A DNA stretch of 64,000 nt from Eubacterium_U album (GCF_025336545.1 NZ_JAODBU010000006.1:248001-312000); one strand, 5' to 3'. Counted from the first letter of the stretch, positions 50,098-58,350 are shown. A program made the numbers and translations. Notes: generated by a model not told the origin, from the letters alone.

Positions 50098-50715
50098 TTA
50101 GTTTAACGGTAATACAACGTCCAAGTATGCTGTAATAAAACTTGCCATTTCATCATCTAAATCAGCCACCCGTTTTACATAACTTTCATTTTGAAAATTA
50201 AGTACTTTAAATATTTTTTCATACTGTGAAATAACAAAATCCGCATCACGAATATCAAATGTCAATTTAGGAGAATCCAGCATATTGTGTCCAACAATTT
50301 TATTTCGATACTCAGATATACGAGCAACCAATTTATCACAGGTACTTCGGTCAATTTCCTTTTTTATTGCACCTAAAGAATCATAATACTCTTGCTTTTT
50401 TTCGTCTTTAATATATCTAAAAATATTATTTTTAAATTTATCAACGGTCAAACAATCTTTTTCTTTATCGTCAGTAAACGCTTTAATTTGAAGAACTAAT
50501 TCCCAAGCCACGGTTATATATATTCGCCTTAAGATAATCCTAATCTCAAATCTTTCTGTACTATCATTACTATTACGATAAGCTACATCTCGTTCATATA
50601 CCATGTTTAAGAACAGCAAATTATACTTTGCTTCAATCAGCCTATCAGCTAAATTATCTCTCTCTTGTACATATGCGTCACAATATTCCGCTTTTATATA
50701 ATCTTTATAATCCAT
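50098..50715 (-). CDS. HEPN-motif protein, possible RNase-type defence or toxin gene
   Basis: 205 residues, mainly alpha-helical and Asp/Glu/Lys-rich. RNKIVGH near residue 137-143 fits the Rx4-6H catalytic signature of HEPN domains and is preceded by a helical AbiU2-like stretch (YYDSLGAIKKEIDRSTCDKLV). HEPN proteins are often RNases in toxin-antitoxin or abortive-infection systems. No obvious partner gene is adjacent, and it is not in the Tn916 backbone. The low GC also suggests recent insertion. Confidence 0.65.
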   Translation of the reverse strand: MDYKDYIKAEYCDAYVQERDNLADRLIEAKYNLLFLNMVYERDVAYRNSNDSTERFEIRIILRRIYITVAWELVLQIKAFTDDKEKDCLTVDKFKNNIFRYIKDEKKQEYYDSLGAIKKEIDRSTCDKLVARISEYRNKIVGHNMLDSPKLTFDIRDADFVISQYEKIFKVLNFQNESYVKRVADLDDEMASFITAYLDVVLPLN

Positions 50716-50802
50716 ATTTATGACTCCTAAAAAATGATTTGATGATTTAATACATTATAACAATTGCATTTGACCAGTACAATGAAAATCTAAGCTATGG
50801 AT

Positions 50803-51186
50803 TTATTTCTTCGCTGGTTGCTGTGGAGCATTGTTCTGTGGATTTCCGGCGCGAGTACCTTTGTTCTTCGGAACAATATCGTCTGCCTTTACATACCAGT
50901 CCACATCTGCACCACGGTAATTCGCATTAGCTACCGTATCTGCAACAGGGTTGATAAGTTCCACTTCGGCGTTGTAGTCATAGTCCTTTAACGGAATAGT
51001 CGCCGGAACAGATACCTGTATCATGCGTCCCTGTGTGTTGCACTTCAAATCGTAAGTGCGTTCCTTGATTTCTTCACTGACTGTTCCATCTTCATTCTGT
51101 ACATGAACCTCACGGCGTAATGCGGAGAACTTCAACACTCCGAAAGTCTTTTCTTTATCAATGACGATTCCATTTGCTAATCTCAT
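50803..51186 (-). CDS. Orf22-like YdcP-family protein
   Basis: 127 residues in the DUF961/YdcP family: GVLKFSALRREVHVQNEDG, RTYDLKCNTQGRMIQVSVP and VELINPVADTV. The C terminus is Pro/Gln/Lys-rich. These proteins are helicase-processivity or replication helpers in ICEBs1 and Tn916 (Orf22/Orf23). It is 16 bases from orf23. Confidence 0.9.
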   Translation of the reverse strand: MRLANGIVIDKEKTFGVLKFSALRREVHVQNEDGTVSEEIKERTYDLKCNTQGRMIQVSVPATIPLKDYDYNAEVELINPVADTVANANYRGADVDWYVKADDIVPKNKGTRAGNPQNNAPQQPAKK

Positions 51187-51201
51187 AATCTGAATACCCC
51201 C

Positions 51202-51525
51202 TTATTTACTTTCTGCTGGTAACATATCGTCTGCAAGTAAGATGTAATTGACAAAACCACGTTCCCCGATTTTATAGCCATCGGTAGTGATTCGTGGGTT
51301 GATAAGTTTTACTTTCTGCTCCGGCGAGAAATGTTTTTCGCCAGCTTTGGCAGGAAGTGTCACAACTACATCATCAGCTCTCTGCACATCAGAATACAGG
51401 TTGTAGCTTCTGGTAATGACAGCCATACGCCCGTTGATTCTCTGCTGTTCCGTAGTATTTTCTCCGGCAAACTCCAAGTTCCCGAATGTCTTTTCCATGT
51501 TTGGTACGACAAATCTTAATTCCAT
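51202..51525 (-). CDS. Orf23-like YdcP-family protein
   Basis: 107 residues, paralogous to the previous gene: GNLEFAGENTTEQQ, VITRSYNLYSDVQ and KLINPRI. It is the first gene of the conserved transfer operon in the Tn916 family. The ribosome site AAAGAAAAGAGG is fair. A hairpin-rich stretch precedes it. Confidence 0.9.
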   Translation of the reverse strand: MELRFVVPNMEKTFGNLEFAGENTTEQQRINGRMAVITRSYNLYSDVQRADDVVVTLPAKAGEKHFSPEQKVKLINPRITTDGYKIGERGFVNYILLADDMLPAESK

Positions 51526-51576
51526 AAATGATTGACCTCTTTTCTTTCTGTTTTAGTTTCTTTCCTGCTGTACTTT

Positions 51577-51651
51577 GTGGGGAGATACACTCCCCACGCC
51601 CCTAGTGGACTTCACGTTCCCGTAAATCAGAGCTTCACGGGAGCGTGAAGT
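51577..51651 (-). other. Hairpin cluster upstream of orf23
   Basis: GTGGGGAG at 51577-51584 pairs perfectly with CTCCCCAC at 51590-51597. ACTTCACG(T)TCCCGT at 51609-51623 pairs with ACGGGA(G)CGTGAAGT at 51637-51651, a stem of 14 pairs. This could be a single-strand origin, a leader regulator or a terminator of the surface-protein gene; no clear U-run follows. Confidence 0.55.
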
Positions 51652-51702
51652 TGCAAAAAGGGTGGCGACCTTGAACGCTCTACCAACCGCTACATTACCG
51701 CC

Positions 51703-54700
51703 TTATGATTTCTTTTTACGGCGTTTGAAGTAAAGCATACTGCCAAGCTCTACGCAGGAAAGACCGAGCATGGCAAGATAAGCATAGATATTGGTATTGT
51801 CGCCTGTTTTTGGGCTGTCACTTGTCTTAGTAACCGTAGATGGTGTATCCGGCGTGTCGCTATCCTTTGGTGTGTCTGGGACTTCCGGCACTTCCTTGAT
51901 TGTCACAGTCTGTCCATCGTCTGTGATGTCCTTATGTTCTGTCACTTTCTTTGCTTCGTCTGGATTGCTCATATCGTATAATTCCTCAAATGTGACAAGG
52001 CTCTTGCCACCAAGAGAAGAACCATCAAAGGTAAAGGCAATCTCAACCGTCATTTTTTCATTGTCGGCTGTAAACTCATAATCATTGGATACTTTCTTTC
52101 CATCAATCAGAAGTTCTGCATTTTCCTCTTTTAACATCTGCCAGCCGGAAAGTTTGTATTTTGTTCCAACTTCCAGACCATCTAATGTGACTTTATCCAC
52201 AATCGTTACATCTTTTCCGGCTTCGATTTCTTTCTTGCCGTTCTTGTCCGTAGCGGTCGTATGGATTTTGATGATACGTTCCGTGATAAAAACGGTCTGT
52301 CCATCATCGTTGATGTCTTTATGTTCGGCAACCTTGACAGGCTCTTTCGGATTGCTCATATCGTACAATTCCTCAAAGGTAACAAGGTTCTGACCGCCAA
52401 GAGAAGAACCGTCAAAACTGTAAGTAATCTCAACCGTCATTTTTTCACTGTCAGCAGTGAATGTGTAATCACTGTCTACACATTTCCCGTCAATCAGAAG
52501 TTCGGCGTTTTCTTCCTTTAACATCTGCCAGCCAGAAAGTTTATATTTTCTGCCTGTTTCCAAGCCATCAAGTGTGACTTTGTCCACGATCTTGATGTCT
52601 TTTCCAGCAACAATCATTTTTTCGCCTGTTTTCTTGTCGGTAGCTGTGGTATGGATTGTGATTTCTTTTTCGTATTCATCAGTAAGTGTCCCTAAATCTA
52701 CGGTCACTTTATTTCTGGATACGACCACCTCAAAAGCTGGAATCAGCTTAAATCCGGTATTGGAATCACATTTTAATTCCTCAATCACATAGGTATCATA
52801 GAGTAATGCACCTTTGCTGTCGTCTGGTTCAGATGTCCCAAACCATACACCGTCCTCACTGGATTTTCCAGCATTGGTATTGACTTTGTGGGAAGCCCAG
52901 CTTGAAGCAGTGGAGAACTGACCGTTTTTGTCAGTAACTACAATATGGGATTCTCCTGTTGTCTTGCTTGTAATTCTGAATGGAACACCTGCAAGGCGTT
53001 TATGTGTACCTGCACCGATTTTTACACCCTCAATATCGCCACGTTTAATCTGGTTGTAGACAGAGTGGGATTTGTCGGTCAAGTCCACGATTTTTCCATC
53101 TTCCGTGATAGAAAAGTCGATTGTCTTTGCACCATCTGTTAAGTAGCCCTCTGGTGCTTTGCTTTCTTCTAATCTGTATTTTCCGTAAGGGAGTAAATCA
53201 GCAGAAGTAGAAGCAATTCCGTCAATGCCTGTCTGAATCTTCTTTACCGTTTCATTCTTGCTGTATAATTTTCCCTTAACCAGTACAGGACTGTCATTTA
53301 AGGAAATGATATTAAATTCTGTGTACTGTAAGGTAGCACCGCCCTGTGCTTTGGTATCCTTTGTTTCAAGGTCACGCTTCTGGATTTTTACACCGCCACG
53401 GATAACTTTGTCGGATACGGAATACTGGTTGCTTCCAGAAAGTACGGCAAGTTCGCCATCTTCGGAAATCTGTGTAAGGTATGTTCCCTTAATCTGTTCG
53501 GAACTTCCGTCAGCCTGCATATATGCACCCTCTAATAAGTAGCCGTTTGGTGCTTTTGTTTCTGTGACAGTGAGGGTACCAAGTGGCAGTACATTTTTAC
53601 CGTCCTGTGTATAGAAGCTGTCGCCAGATACTTTGTAGCTGTCGGCAAGTCTGGATACATAATGGATAGTTCCGTCACTGTCTTTTTTGGCAACGGTTTT
53701 GGTTGTCCATGTACGGGTAGCCTTTGCAGGGAGATTGTCTGCATTGTAGTAATCGTCATAATAGCTCCATGTGAACTCTGCACCCTCTAAAGAAGCAGTT
53801 CCCTGTGGAGTGGATTTTCCTGTTTCCATGTCGATTTTAAATAAATCAATCAAAGTTTCTGTGACCTTTGGAGTGTCCGCAACAGTCAAAGTCGCTGTTT
53901 TCTCAACTTCCACATTTAAGGGATGGACAGTAGAATCCAGCTTGTAACCCTTTGGAGCAGAAAGCTCCTTGATGTAAACTGTTCCGGCTTTTACCTCAAC
54001 TTCTTTGGTATCACCGTTTCCATCGGCAGTAAGTGTGGCAAGCTGGCTGTTACAGCCCTTATCAGAATAGACACCAAATGTCGCACCCTCAAAGGAATAG
54101 CTGGCGTTACCATCTGTGACCGTTGGATTGGAAGAAGTCTTTTTGACTTTTGCATTTCCCACATTTAACTTCGTCCAGAACTGTCCGATGTCCTGTCCTT
54201 CGCCAGTGTAGATGTAACCACCACATTCATAGCGTCCTTTGTTTTCTTTCACAAATGCTTTCGCACCAGTGTACACTTCATTTTGTATTGTCTGTGAGAT
54301 TTCATTATAAGAAGCTCTGACGTTGTCACACTGCCAGCCGAGCTGTTCACTCAATCTCTGCCAGATAACACACTGTTCCAGCAAATACTTCTGGTTGTTA
54401 TTCAGTCCGGTATGAGTAGCGGTATATTGCTTGACGTACTCTAATGAAAGAGCAACGTCCGCAATCTGATCGCTACTCATACGGGAGCTTGCGTCAGAGC
54501 GTGTTTTATAGCCATTCTTGAAACTGGTATTGATGTCCACGCAGTAAGCAGTTTCGCCCTCAACTTTCATGTGTCCCTCATTAAATGTGGATTTGATAGA
54601 ACCATCATTCATAACGTGTTCAATGTAGCCGACACGTTCTGCTGATTCTGTCCAGTATTGATTGCCGGAAGCGTGAACCGCCGTCATTGGTAATGCCGTG

Positions 54701-54756
54701 AGAATGGTTGCAAAAGCAAGCGTTCCTGTCAGTAATCGCTTTACTAGCTTATTCAT
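51703..54756 (-). CDS. Sortase-anchored surface protein: thioester domain, Cna-B/SpaA folds and two VaFE repeats
   Basis: The protein has 1017 residues. Signal peptide cut near VHASG, thioester domain with AYCVDI (Cys near 75) and LLEQCVIWQ (Gln near 128), four or so SpaA/Cna-B folds (for example GGVKIQKRDLETKD), two near-identical VaFE repeats (VTFEELYDMSNP, DDGQTV) and a canonical-type SPKTGD sorting signal with hydrophobic helix and KRRKKKS. It should form a covalent, isopeptide/ester-stabilised adhesin. It is in the orf24 position and paralogous to the protein at 1019-4288. AAAGGAGAAAGAG precedes the start. Confidence 0.9.
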   Translation of the reverse strand: MNKLVKRLLTGTLAFATILTALPMTAVHASGNQYWTESAERVGYIEHVMNDGSIKSTFNEGHMKVEGETAYCVDINTSFKNGYKTRSDASSRMSSDQIADVALSLEYVKQYTATHTGLNNNQKYLLEQCVIWQRLSEQLGWQCDNVRASYNEISQTIQNEVYTGAKAFVKENKGRYECGGYIYTGEGQDIGQFWTKLNVGNAKVKKTSSNPTVTDGNASYSFEGATFGVYSDKGCNSQLATLTADGNGDTKEVEVKAGTVYIKELSAPKGYKLDSTVHPLNVEVEKTATLTVADTPKVTETLIDLFKIDMETGKSTPQGTASLEGAEFTWSYYDDYYNADNLPAKATRTWTTKTVAKKDSDGTIHYVSRLADSYKVSGDSFYTQDGKNVLPLGTLTVTETKAPNGYLLEGAYMQADGSSEQIKGTYLTQISEDGELAVLSGSNQYSVSDKVIRGGVKIQKRDLETKDTKAQGGATLQYTEFNIISLNDSPVLVKGKLYSKNETVKKIQTGIDGIASTSADLLPYGKYRLEESKAPEGYLTDGAKTIDFSITEDGKIVDLTDKSHSVYNQIKRGDIEGVKIGAGTHKRLAGVPFRITSKTTGESHIVVTDKNGQFSTASSWASHKVNTNAGKSSEDGVWFGTSEPDDSKGALLYDTYVIEELKCDSNTGFKLIPAFEVVVSRNKVTVDLGTLTDEYEKEITIHTTATDKKTGEKMIVAGKDIKIVDKVTLDGLETGRKYKLSGWQMLKEENAELLIDGKCVDSDYTFTADSEKMTVEITYSFDGSSLGGQNLVTFEELYDMSNPKEPVKVAEHKDINDDGQTVFITERIIKIHTTATDKNGKKEIEAGKDVTIVDKVTLDGLEVGTKYKLSGWQMLKEENAELLIDGKKVSNDYEFTADNEKMTVEIAFTFDGSSLGGKSLVTFEELYDMSNPDEAKKVTEHKDITDDGQTVTIKEVPEVPDTPKDSDTPDTPSTVTKTSDSPKTGDNTNIYAYLAMLGLSCVELGSMLYFKRRKKKS

Positions 54757-54786
54757 ATTTTCTCTTTCTCCTTTCGATTTTGGGTA

Positions 54787-54815
54787 TGAAAAAAGACGCT
54801 CATTTATTGAACGCC
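54787..54815 (-). terminator. Terminator-like hairpin upstream of the surface-protein gene
   Basis: GACGCTC at 54793-54799 pairs with GAACGCC at 54808-54814 with wobbles, and the RNA continues with six U. The following stretch TTTTTTCATACCCAAAAT matches that at 45440. Confidence 0.6.
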
Positions 54816-54879
54816 TTTAACTAAATAGTCGATATTGAGATTTGGGATTAGGTACAAATCAGATAATTTTAATTGCACC

Positions 54880-55009
54880 TCATTGCATTAAAATTGCATT
54901 TTTTAATATTTTTATATGGTTTTATAGTTACTTATATTGCCTAAAAATGGCTTAAAATCAACGATTTTGCTTTATACTCCGTACTGTCTGTCTGGAGTTT
55001 GAATAACGG
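54880..55009. repeat. Distal copy of the 130-bp direct repeat flanking the Tn916-like element
   Basis: Ungapped partner of 28885-29014. It is followed at 55016-55051 by a hairpin with the same layout as that after the other copy. The downstream repeat GGCTCTA(g)TTTGGCTCTA differs from the TTGCAT arms at the integrase end. Confidence 0.65.
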
Positions 55010-55015
55010 ATTAGA

Positions 55016-55057
55016 ATGCCGAAAGCCTGTATTTATGCGGGCTTCCGGCATTTGTTT
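55016..55057 (+). terminator. Intrinsic terminator-like hairpin beyond the element end
   Basis: ATGCCG(a)AAGCC at 55016-55026 pairs with GGGCTT(c)CGGCAT at 55039-55051, and TTGTTTT follows. Confidence 0.7.
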
Positions 55058-55120
55058 TATCAAATGGCTCTAGTTTGGCTCTATTTGTGGGTGGAGTAAT
55101 TGATTGGAAGGGAGATAAAA

Positions 55121-55525
55121 ATGAAACAGTTATCCGAGAATGATGCATATGAAAATTATTATCAATTTGTAGGTGCTACAAAATACAGAAAACCTCTTTT
55201 TTATGACAATGAGATTCGTGATAGATTAAGTTGCATTATAGCAGACATTTTTAATAAAAAAGAAGAGATAGAGTTAGTTGAAAGTACAGTTGCATATAAT
55301 CATATTCATGTTTTAGTAAAAACGCAAGTAGATCCTTCTAAAGTAGGACAACTTTTATTTGGGGTTTCGTCAAGAATATTGAGAAAAGAATTTCCTGTTC
55401 TTGTAGAACAAATACCAAAAGGTTTGTGGGGTGGTAAGTCATTTGAACCTATTGTTGATAAAAACCACCTTGATAATTGCATTTCATATATTAGAAGACA
55501 TCAACCTGATAACACAAAGATATAA
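55121..55525 (+). CDS. IS200/IS605-type TnpA transposase
   Basis: About 134 residues from the ATG at 55121 after AAGGGAG. ATKYRKPLF near the N terminus, the HUH-type motif YNHIHVLVK near residue 68, and a late ISYIRRHQ segment with the candidate catalytic Tyr match Y1 transposases of the IS200 group. No tnpB follows. The full usual length is present, so it may be functional, but terminal hairpins were not found. Confidence 0.75.
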   Translation: MKQLSENDAYENYYQFVGATKYRKPLFYDNEIRDRLSCIIADIFNKKEEIELVESTVAYNHIHVLVKTQVDPSKVGQLLFGVSSRILRKEFPVLVEQIPKGLWGGKSFEPIVDKNHLDNCISYIRRHQPDNTKI

Positions 55526-55563
55526 ACAGGTTTATTGCAGAATGAAAAGAGGAAAATGTTATT

Positions 55564-56082
55564 ATGCCATTAGGATTAAAAAGAGGAACAGTGCAGCTTG
55601 AACCACATGATAAACAGTGGGATGAGGCTGCCATTCAAACAATCAGAAAACTTAAATCTATATTAGGTGATGATGCTATTGATATACAGCATATTGGGAG
55701 TACAGCAATACCGGCAATCAAAGCAAAACCGGTTATTGATATTGTCGTTGGGGTAACCGATTTTGAGAGAATAATGTTACATAATGAGCAGTTACAGAAG
55801 GAAGGAATCTTTTATCGTGGCTCGGATGTGGAATATCAGATTCTTTATGTAATGGGTGATATGGAAAAGGATATTAGGACACACCATATTCATGTTGTGA
55901 AGTGGAATGGAACTGAGTGGAAGAATTATATTCATTTTAGAGATTGTCTAAATGCTAATGAGAATATAGCTTTGCAGTATGATAGGGTGAAGGAAGAACT
56001 GGAAAGTAAGTATGCAGATGATAGGGTGGCATATACTAATGGAAAGCAAGAAATGATAGATATTATTCTGAATGGCAAATAG
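55564..56082 (+). CDS. GrpB-family protein (UPF0157)
   Basis: The protein has 172 residues. IQHIGSTAIPAIKAKPVIDI (about 40-59) is the nucleotidyltransferase-like GrpB signature, followed by HIHVVKWNGTEW. The biochemical role is unknown; some members are linked to CoaE or drug modification. It lies 38 bases after the transposase gene. Confidence 0.85.
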   Translation: MPLGLKRGTVQLEPHDKQWDEAAIQTIRKLKSILGDDAIDIQHIGSTAIPAIKAKPVIDIVVGVTDFERIMLHNEQLQKEGIFYRGSDVEYQILYVMGDMEKDIRTHHIHVVKWNGTEWKNYIHFRDCLNANENIALQYDRVKEELESKYADDRVAYTNGKQEMIDIILNGK

Positions 56083-56143
56083 ATTGTTGACATGAATTGC
56101 CAAGACTGGTATATTATTCAACAAAAACAAGGAGAACATACAC

Positions 56144-56206
56144 ATGAATCAGAACTTATATTCAAGACATTATATGTACATGTATTACGGACGTACACGG
56201 CTATAA
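56144..56206 (+). CDS. Predicted 20-residue leader peptide upstream of the acetyltransferase
   Basis: AAGGAGAACATACAC precedes an ATG whose frame reads MNQNLYSRHYMYMYYGRTRL and stops. It is rich in Tyr, Met and Arg, like leader peptides that stall ribosomes. A terminator at 56318-56354 separates it from the acetyltransferase gene. Interpreted as an attenuation leader. Confidence 0.6.
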   Translation: MNQNLYSRHYMYMYYGRTRL

Positions 56207-56317
56207 ACATGCAAGGATAGTGCATTAGGTTATAGCTTGTAGGTCTTTTAGTCTAGTGCATAAAACCAGAATATAAGAGAAGATTTTACATACATTGCAT
56301 CTTATTAAATTGGAGAT

Positions 56318-56354
56318 ATCGCACTGGACATTGAATGTTTGGTGCGATTTTTTA
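56318..56354 (+). promoter_or_regulatory. Attenuator terminator before the acetyltransferase
   Basis: ATCGCAC at 56318-56324 pairs with GTGCGAT at 56342-56348, followed by a run of T. It lies 26 bases before the gene start. Between leader peptide and stem, the direct repeats TAGTGCA at about 56219 and 56255 could form alternative structures. Confidence 0.65.
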
Positions 56355-56379
56355 TGTTTACAAGAAAGAGGTGCAGAAA

Positions 56380-57351
56380 ATGAATGATTTAATTGAACTT
56401 AAACTGATAACAAGAGAAGATGCTGAATGTCTGCATAAACTGCAGATAGAAGCGTTTATGCCCTTATATGAAAAATATCAGGATGATGCTACAAGTCCGG
56501 CGAAAGAAAGCCTTGAAACAATAACAAAGAAGATAGTTGATGATAATTCGGATTTCTATTTTATTTTGTTTAATGGTGAGAAAGCTGGAGCTGTAAGAGT
56601 TAAATGGCATAAAGGGCAAAAAGTACACAAGAATGTAAATTGGATATCTCCTATTTTTGTTATTCCAAAATTTCAAAATAAAGGAATTGCCAGTAACGTA
56701 ATCAAACAATTATTTGATATTTATCCGAATACAATAGAATGGTGGTTATCTACTATTAAGCAGGAAGAGAAAAATTGTCATTTGTATGAAAAATGTGGAT
56801 TTGTTCGAACTGGAGATGAAATAGTTGTAAAAGAAAATATGACATTAGTTTTTTATGTAAAGAGTTATATTGAGGTAAGGAGATTTAAGGAAGAGGATGC
56901 CAAAGAGGTCAGAAATCTTATTGTCAGGAATTTCTTAGAGGTTAATAGTAAAGATTATGGCATATCAGCAATGGAAAAACTTGCAAAGGTTTACGATGTG
57001 GAAAAAGTTCTGAATGTGGCAAGTTATGCGCATATGTACGTCTTTGAATTTGATGGAAAAATAATTGGAACAGGTTCTATCTCAAGTTTTTGGGGAAGTG
57101 AAACAGAAAGTATACTTTTGTCCATTTTTGTCCTCCCAGAATTTCATGGGAAGGGTGTTGGAAGAAAAATCATAAATACATTAGAAACGGATGAATTTTA
57201 TGTAAGAGCAAGCAGAATTGAGATACCGGCATCCATTACAGCAACGGAATTTTATAGAAAATTTGGATATGATTACAAAAATGGTGTTAAGGAATTGGAT
57301 GATGAACACCATTACAGATTGGAAAAGTTTAAGGCGGCAGGGTTGAAATAA
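56380..57351 (+). CDS. Double GNAT-family acetyltransferase
   Basis: About 323 residues from the ATG at 56380 after GAGGTG. Two tandem GNAT domains: the first has FVIPKFQNKGIASNVIKQLF and LYEKCGFVRTG, the second FVLPEFHGKGVGRKIINTLE and EFYRKFGYDYKNG. Both carry the Q/R-x-x-G-x-G/A acetyl-CoA loop. It transfers acetyl groups to an unknown amine, peptide or drug. The leader and attenuator suggest induction by a ribosome-stalling agent. Confidence 0.88.
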   Translation: MNDLIELKLITREDAECLHKLQIEAFMPLYEKYQDDATSPAKESLETITKKIVDDNSDFYFILFNGEKAGAVRVKWHKGQKVHKNVNWISPIFVIPKFQNKGIASNVIKQLFDIYPNTIEWWLSTIKQEEKNCHLYEKCGFVRTGDEIVVKENMTLVFYVKSYIEVRRFKEEDAKEVRNLIVRNFLEVNSKDYGISAMEKLAKVYDVEKVLNVASYAHMYVFEFDGKIIGTGSISSFWGSETESILLSIFVLPEFHGKGVGRKIINTLETDEFYVRASRIEIPASITATEFYRKFGYDYKNGVKELDDEHHYRLEKFKAAGLK

Positions 57352-57503
57352 CAACAGATAATCAATTATTTTTATTTATCCTTGCAGAAGCATTAGTTCT
57401 TATGTTAGGATACTCTCTAAGGAAAGTACCCATGACAGGGTGGTAGCCTCCCGAGTTTTATGATACCGGGCAACCGGAATACATAGGAAGGGAGGTGGCG
57501 CCG

Positions 57504-57620
57504 ATGACGGCTTATGAGATCATTTCGATTTTCATTGGGATATTAGCATTGTTGATGTCCTTTGGTAGCTTGATTGTAGCGTTGCTTGCCTTTCTCGATA
57601 AGAGAAACAAGCGAAAATAA
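57504..57620 (+). CDS. Holin-like type I toxin peptide (38 residues)
   Basis: The frame starts MTAYEIISIFIGILALLMSF and continues with a single long membrane helix and a basic tail ending DKRNKRK. GGAAGGGAGGTGGCGCCG precedes it. This matches the 'putative holin-like toxin' family of type I toxin-antitoxin loci. A perfect 11-bp hairpin follows the stop codon. A TTGCAG/TAGGAT promoter-like pair lies upstream (57380-57409). The antisense RNA was not located. Confidence 0.78.
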   Translation: MTAYEIISIFIGILALLMSFGSLIVALLAFLDKRNKRK

Positions 57621-57624
57621 AAAT

Positions 57625-57715
57625 GCCTATCCTGTCTGCCAACAGGATAGGCGGTGTCCTTAAGGACATTCATTAACCTAAACTCGGAGCATCCACCTTT
57701 GGAGTGGGTGCTTTC
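57625..57715 (+). terminator. Structured 3' end and terminator of the toxin gene
   Basis: GCCTATCCTGT at 57625-57635 pairs perfectly with ACAGGATAGGC at 57642-57652. GTCCTTAAGGAC follows at 57656-57667. A second stem AGCATCCAC/GTGGGTGCT (57687-57711) is followed by TTCTGTTT and is the likely terminator. Confidence 0.75.
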
Positions 57716-57764
57716 TGTTTAATTAGATATTATCATCTTATGTCTGATAATTCAAGAGGTTTCA

Positions 57765-58304
57765 CTAATTTGGGAAAAATTTTACAGTAAGGCGGTCAGT
57801 GCCTTTTTTGACAACCATATTGTCATCAAGCAGGTGTTGCTTGATTTCTTCGATATTTTCATTGATATGCTGCAAACTGTCAGCATACTCTTCTTCTGAA
57901 TAATCATCTTTAGCTTTTAGCATATTTTCACGAATTTCCAAAGCTTTCATATAGGTACAAAGTTTCTTGTTGATGAGGTTGTTCTTAAATGACAGCTTTA
58001 CAGTTGATGGCTTGAAATTGCCCTCATCGTCCTTATCTGCTTCAAATTTCATATCAATCTGGTCATCCAGTTTAAACAGCAATGATAATACATCAGAAAC
58101 TGTTTCTATATCAAAATCCATGAAAATGTTAATACTGATGCCTAATGCATTGGCAATCTTTAAAAGCTGGTCAGGCTTTGGATTACGGATTCCATATTCA
58201 TATTTCTTTATTGTTGCGGAGTTTATGCCGGATAACTGACCAAGCGTTTCCTGCGATATTCCACGCATATTGCGAAAGTATTTAATCTTTTCTCCAATAG
58301 TCAT
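57765..58304 (-). CDS. XRE/CI-type repressor of the mobilizable element
   Basis: The protein has 179 residues. N-terminal helix-turn-helix MRGISQETLGQLSGINSATI (about 13-32), then LLKIANALGISINIFMDF. The C-terminal part is acidic and helical, without a visible protease domain. It diverges from the excisionase-integrase genes, and two ACACA-N2-TGTGT sites lie between them. Confidence 0.88.
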   Translation of the reverse strand: MTIGEKIKYFRNMRGISQETLGQLSGINSATIKKYEYGIRNPKPDQLLKIANALGISINIFMDFDIETVSDVLSLLFKLDDQIDMKFEADKDDEGNFKPSTVKLSFKNNLINKKLCTYMKALEIRENMLKAKDDYSEEEYADSLQHINENIEEIKQHLLDDNMVVKKGTDRLTVKFFPN

Positions 58305-58350
58305 AAAAATGCTCCTTTATGATTTGTTACCCCTATTCTATCACAATGGG

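Larger units (their letters stand above)
28885..55009. mobile_element. Tn916-family ICE with replaced recombination module and replaced cargo
   Basis: The minus-strand order orf23, orf22, orf21 (FtsK/TcpA), orf20 (MobT) with oriT, orf19, ardA, orf17, orf16, orf15, orf14, orf13, cargo, orf7, orf8, xis-like gene, integrase, with orf9 on the opposite strand, is the Tn916 backbone. Deviations are the phage-type integrase with a DUF3173 partner, a lantibiotic-type ABC/two-component cassette in the tet(M) position, three ardA genes, a YcxB-like gene, a HEPN-motif gene and a VaFE surface protein. Ends are placed at the diverged 130-bp repeats. Confidence 0.88.

Noticed and set aside
51655..51703. 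tRNA-like string on the minus strand (GGTTGGTAGAGCGT)
   Set aside because: Only the D-arm-like part matches; no acceptor stem, anticodon arm or T-arm can be drawn around it.
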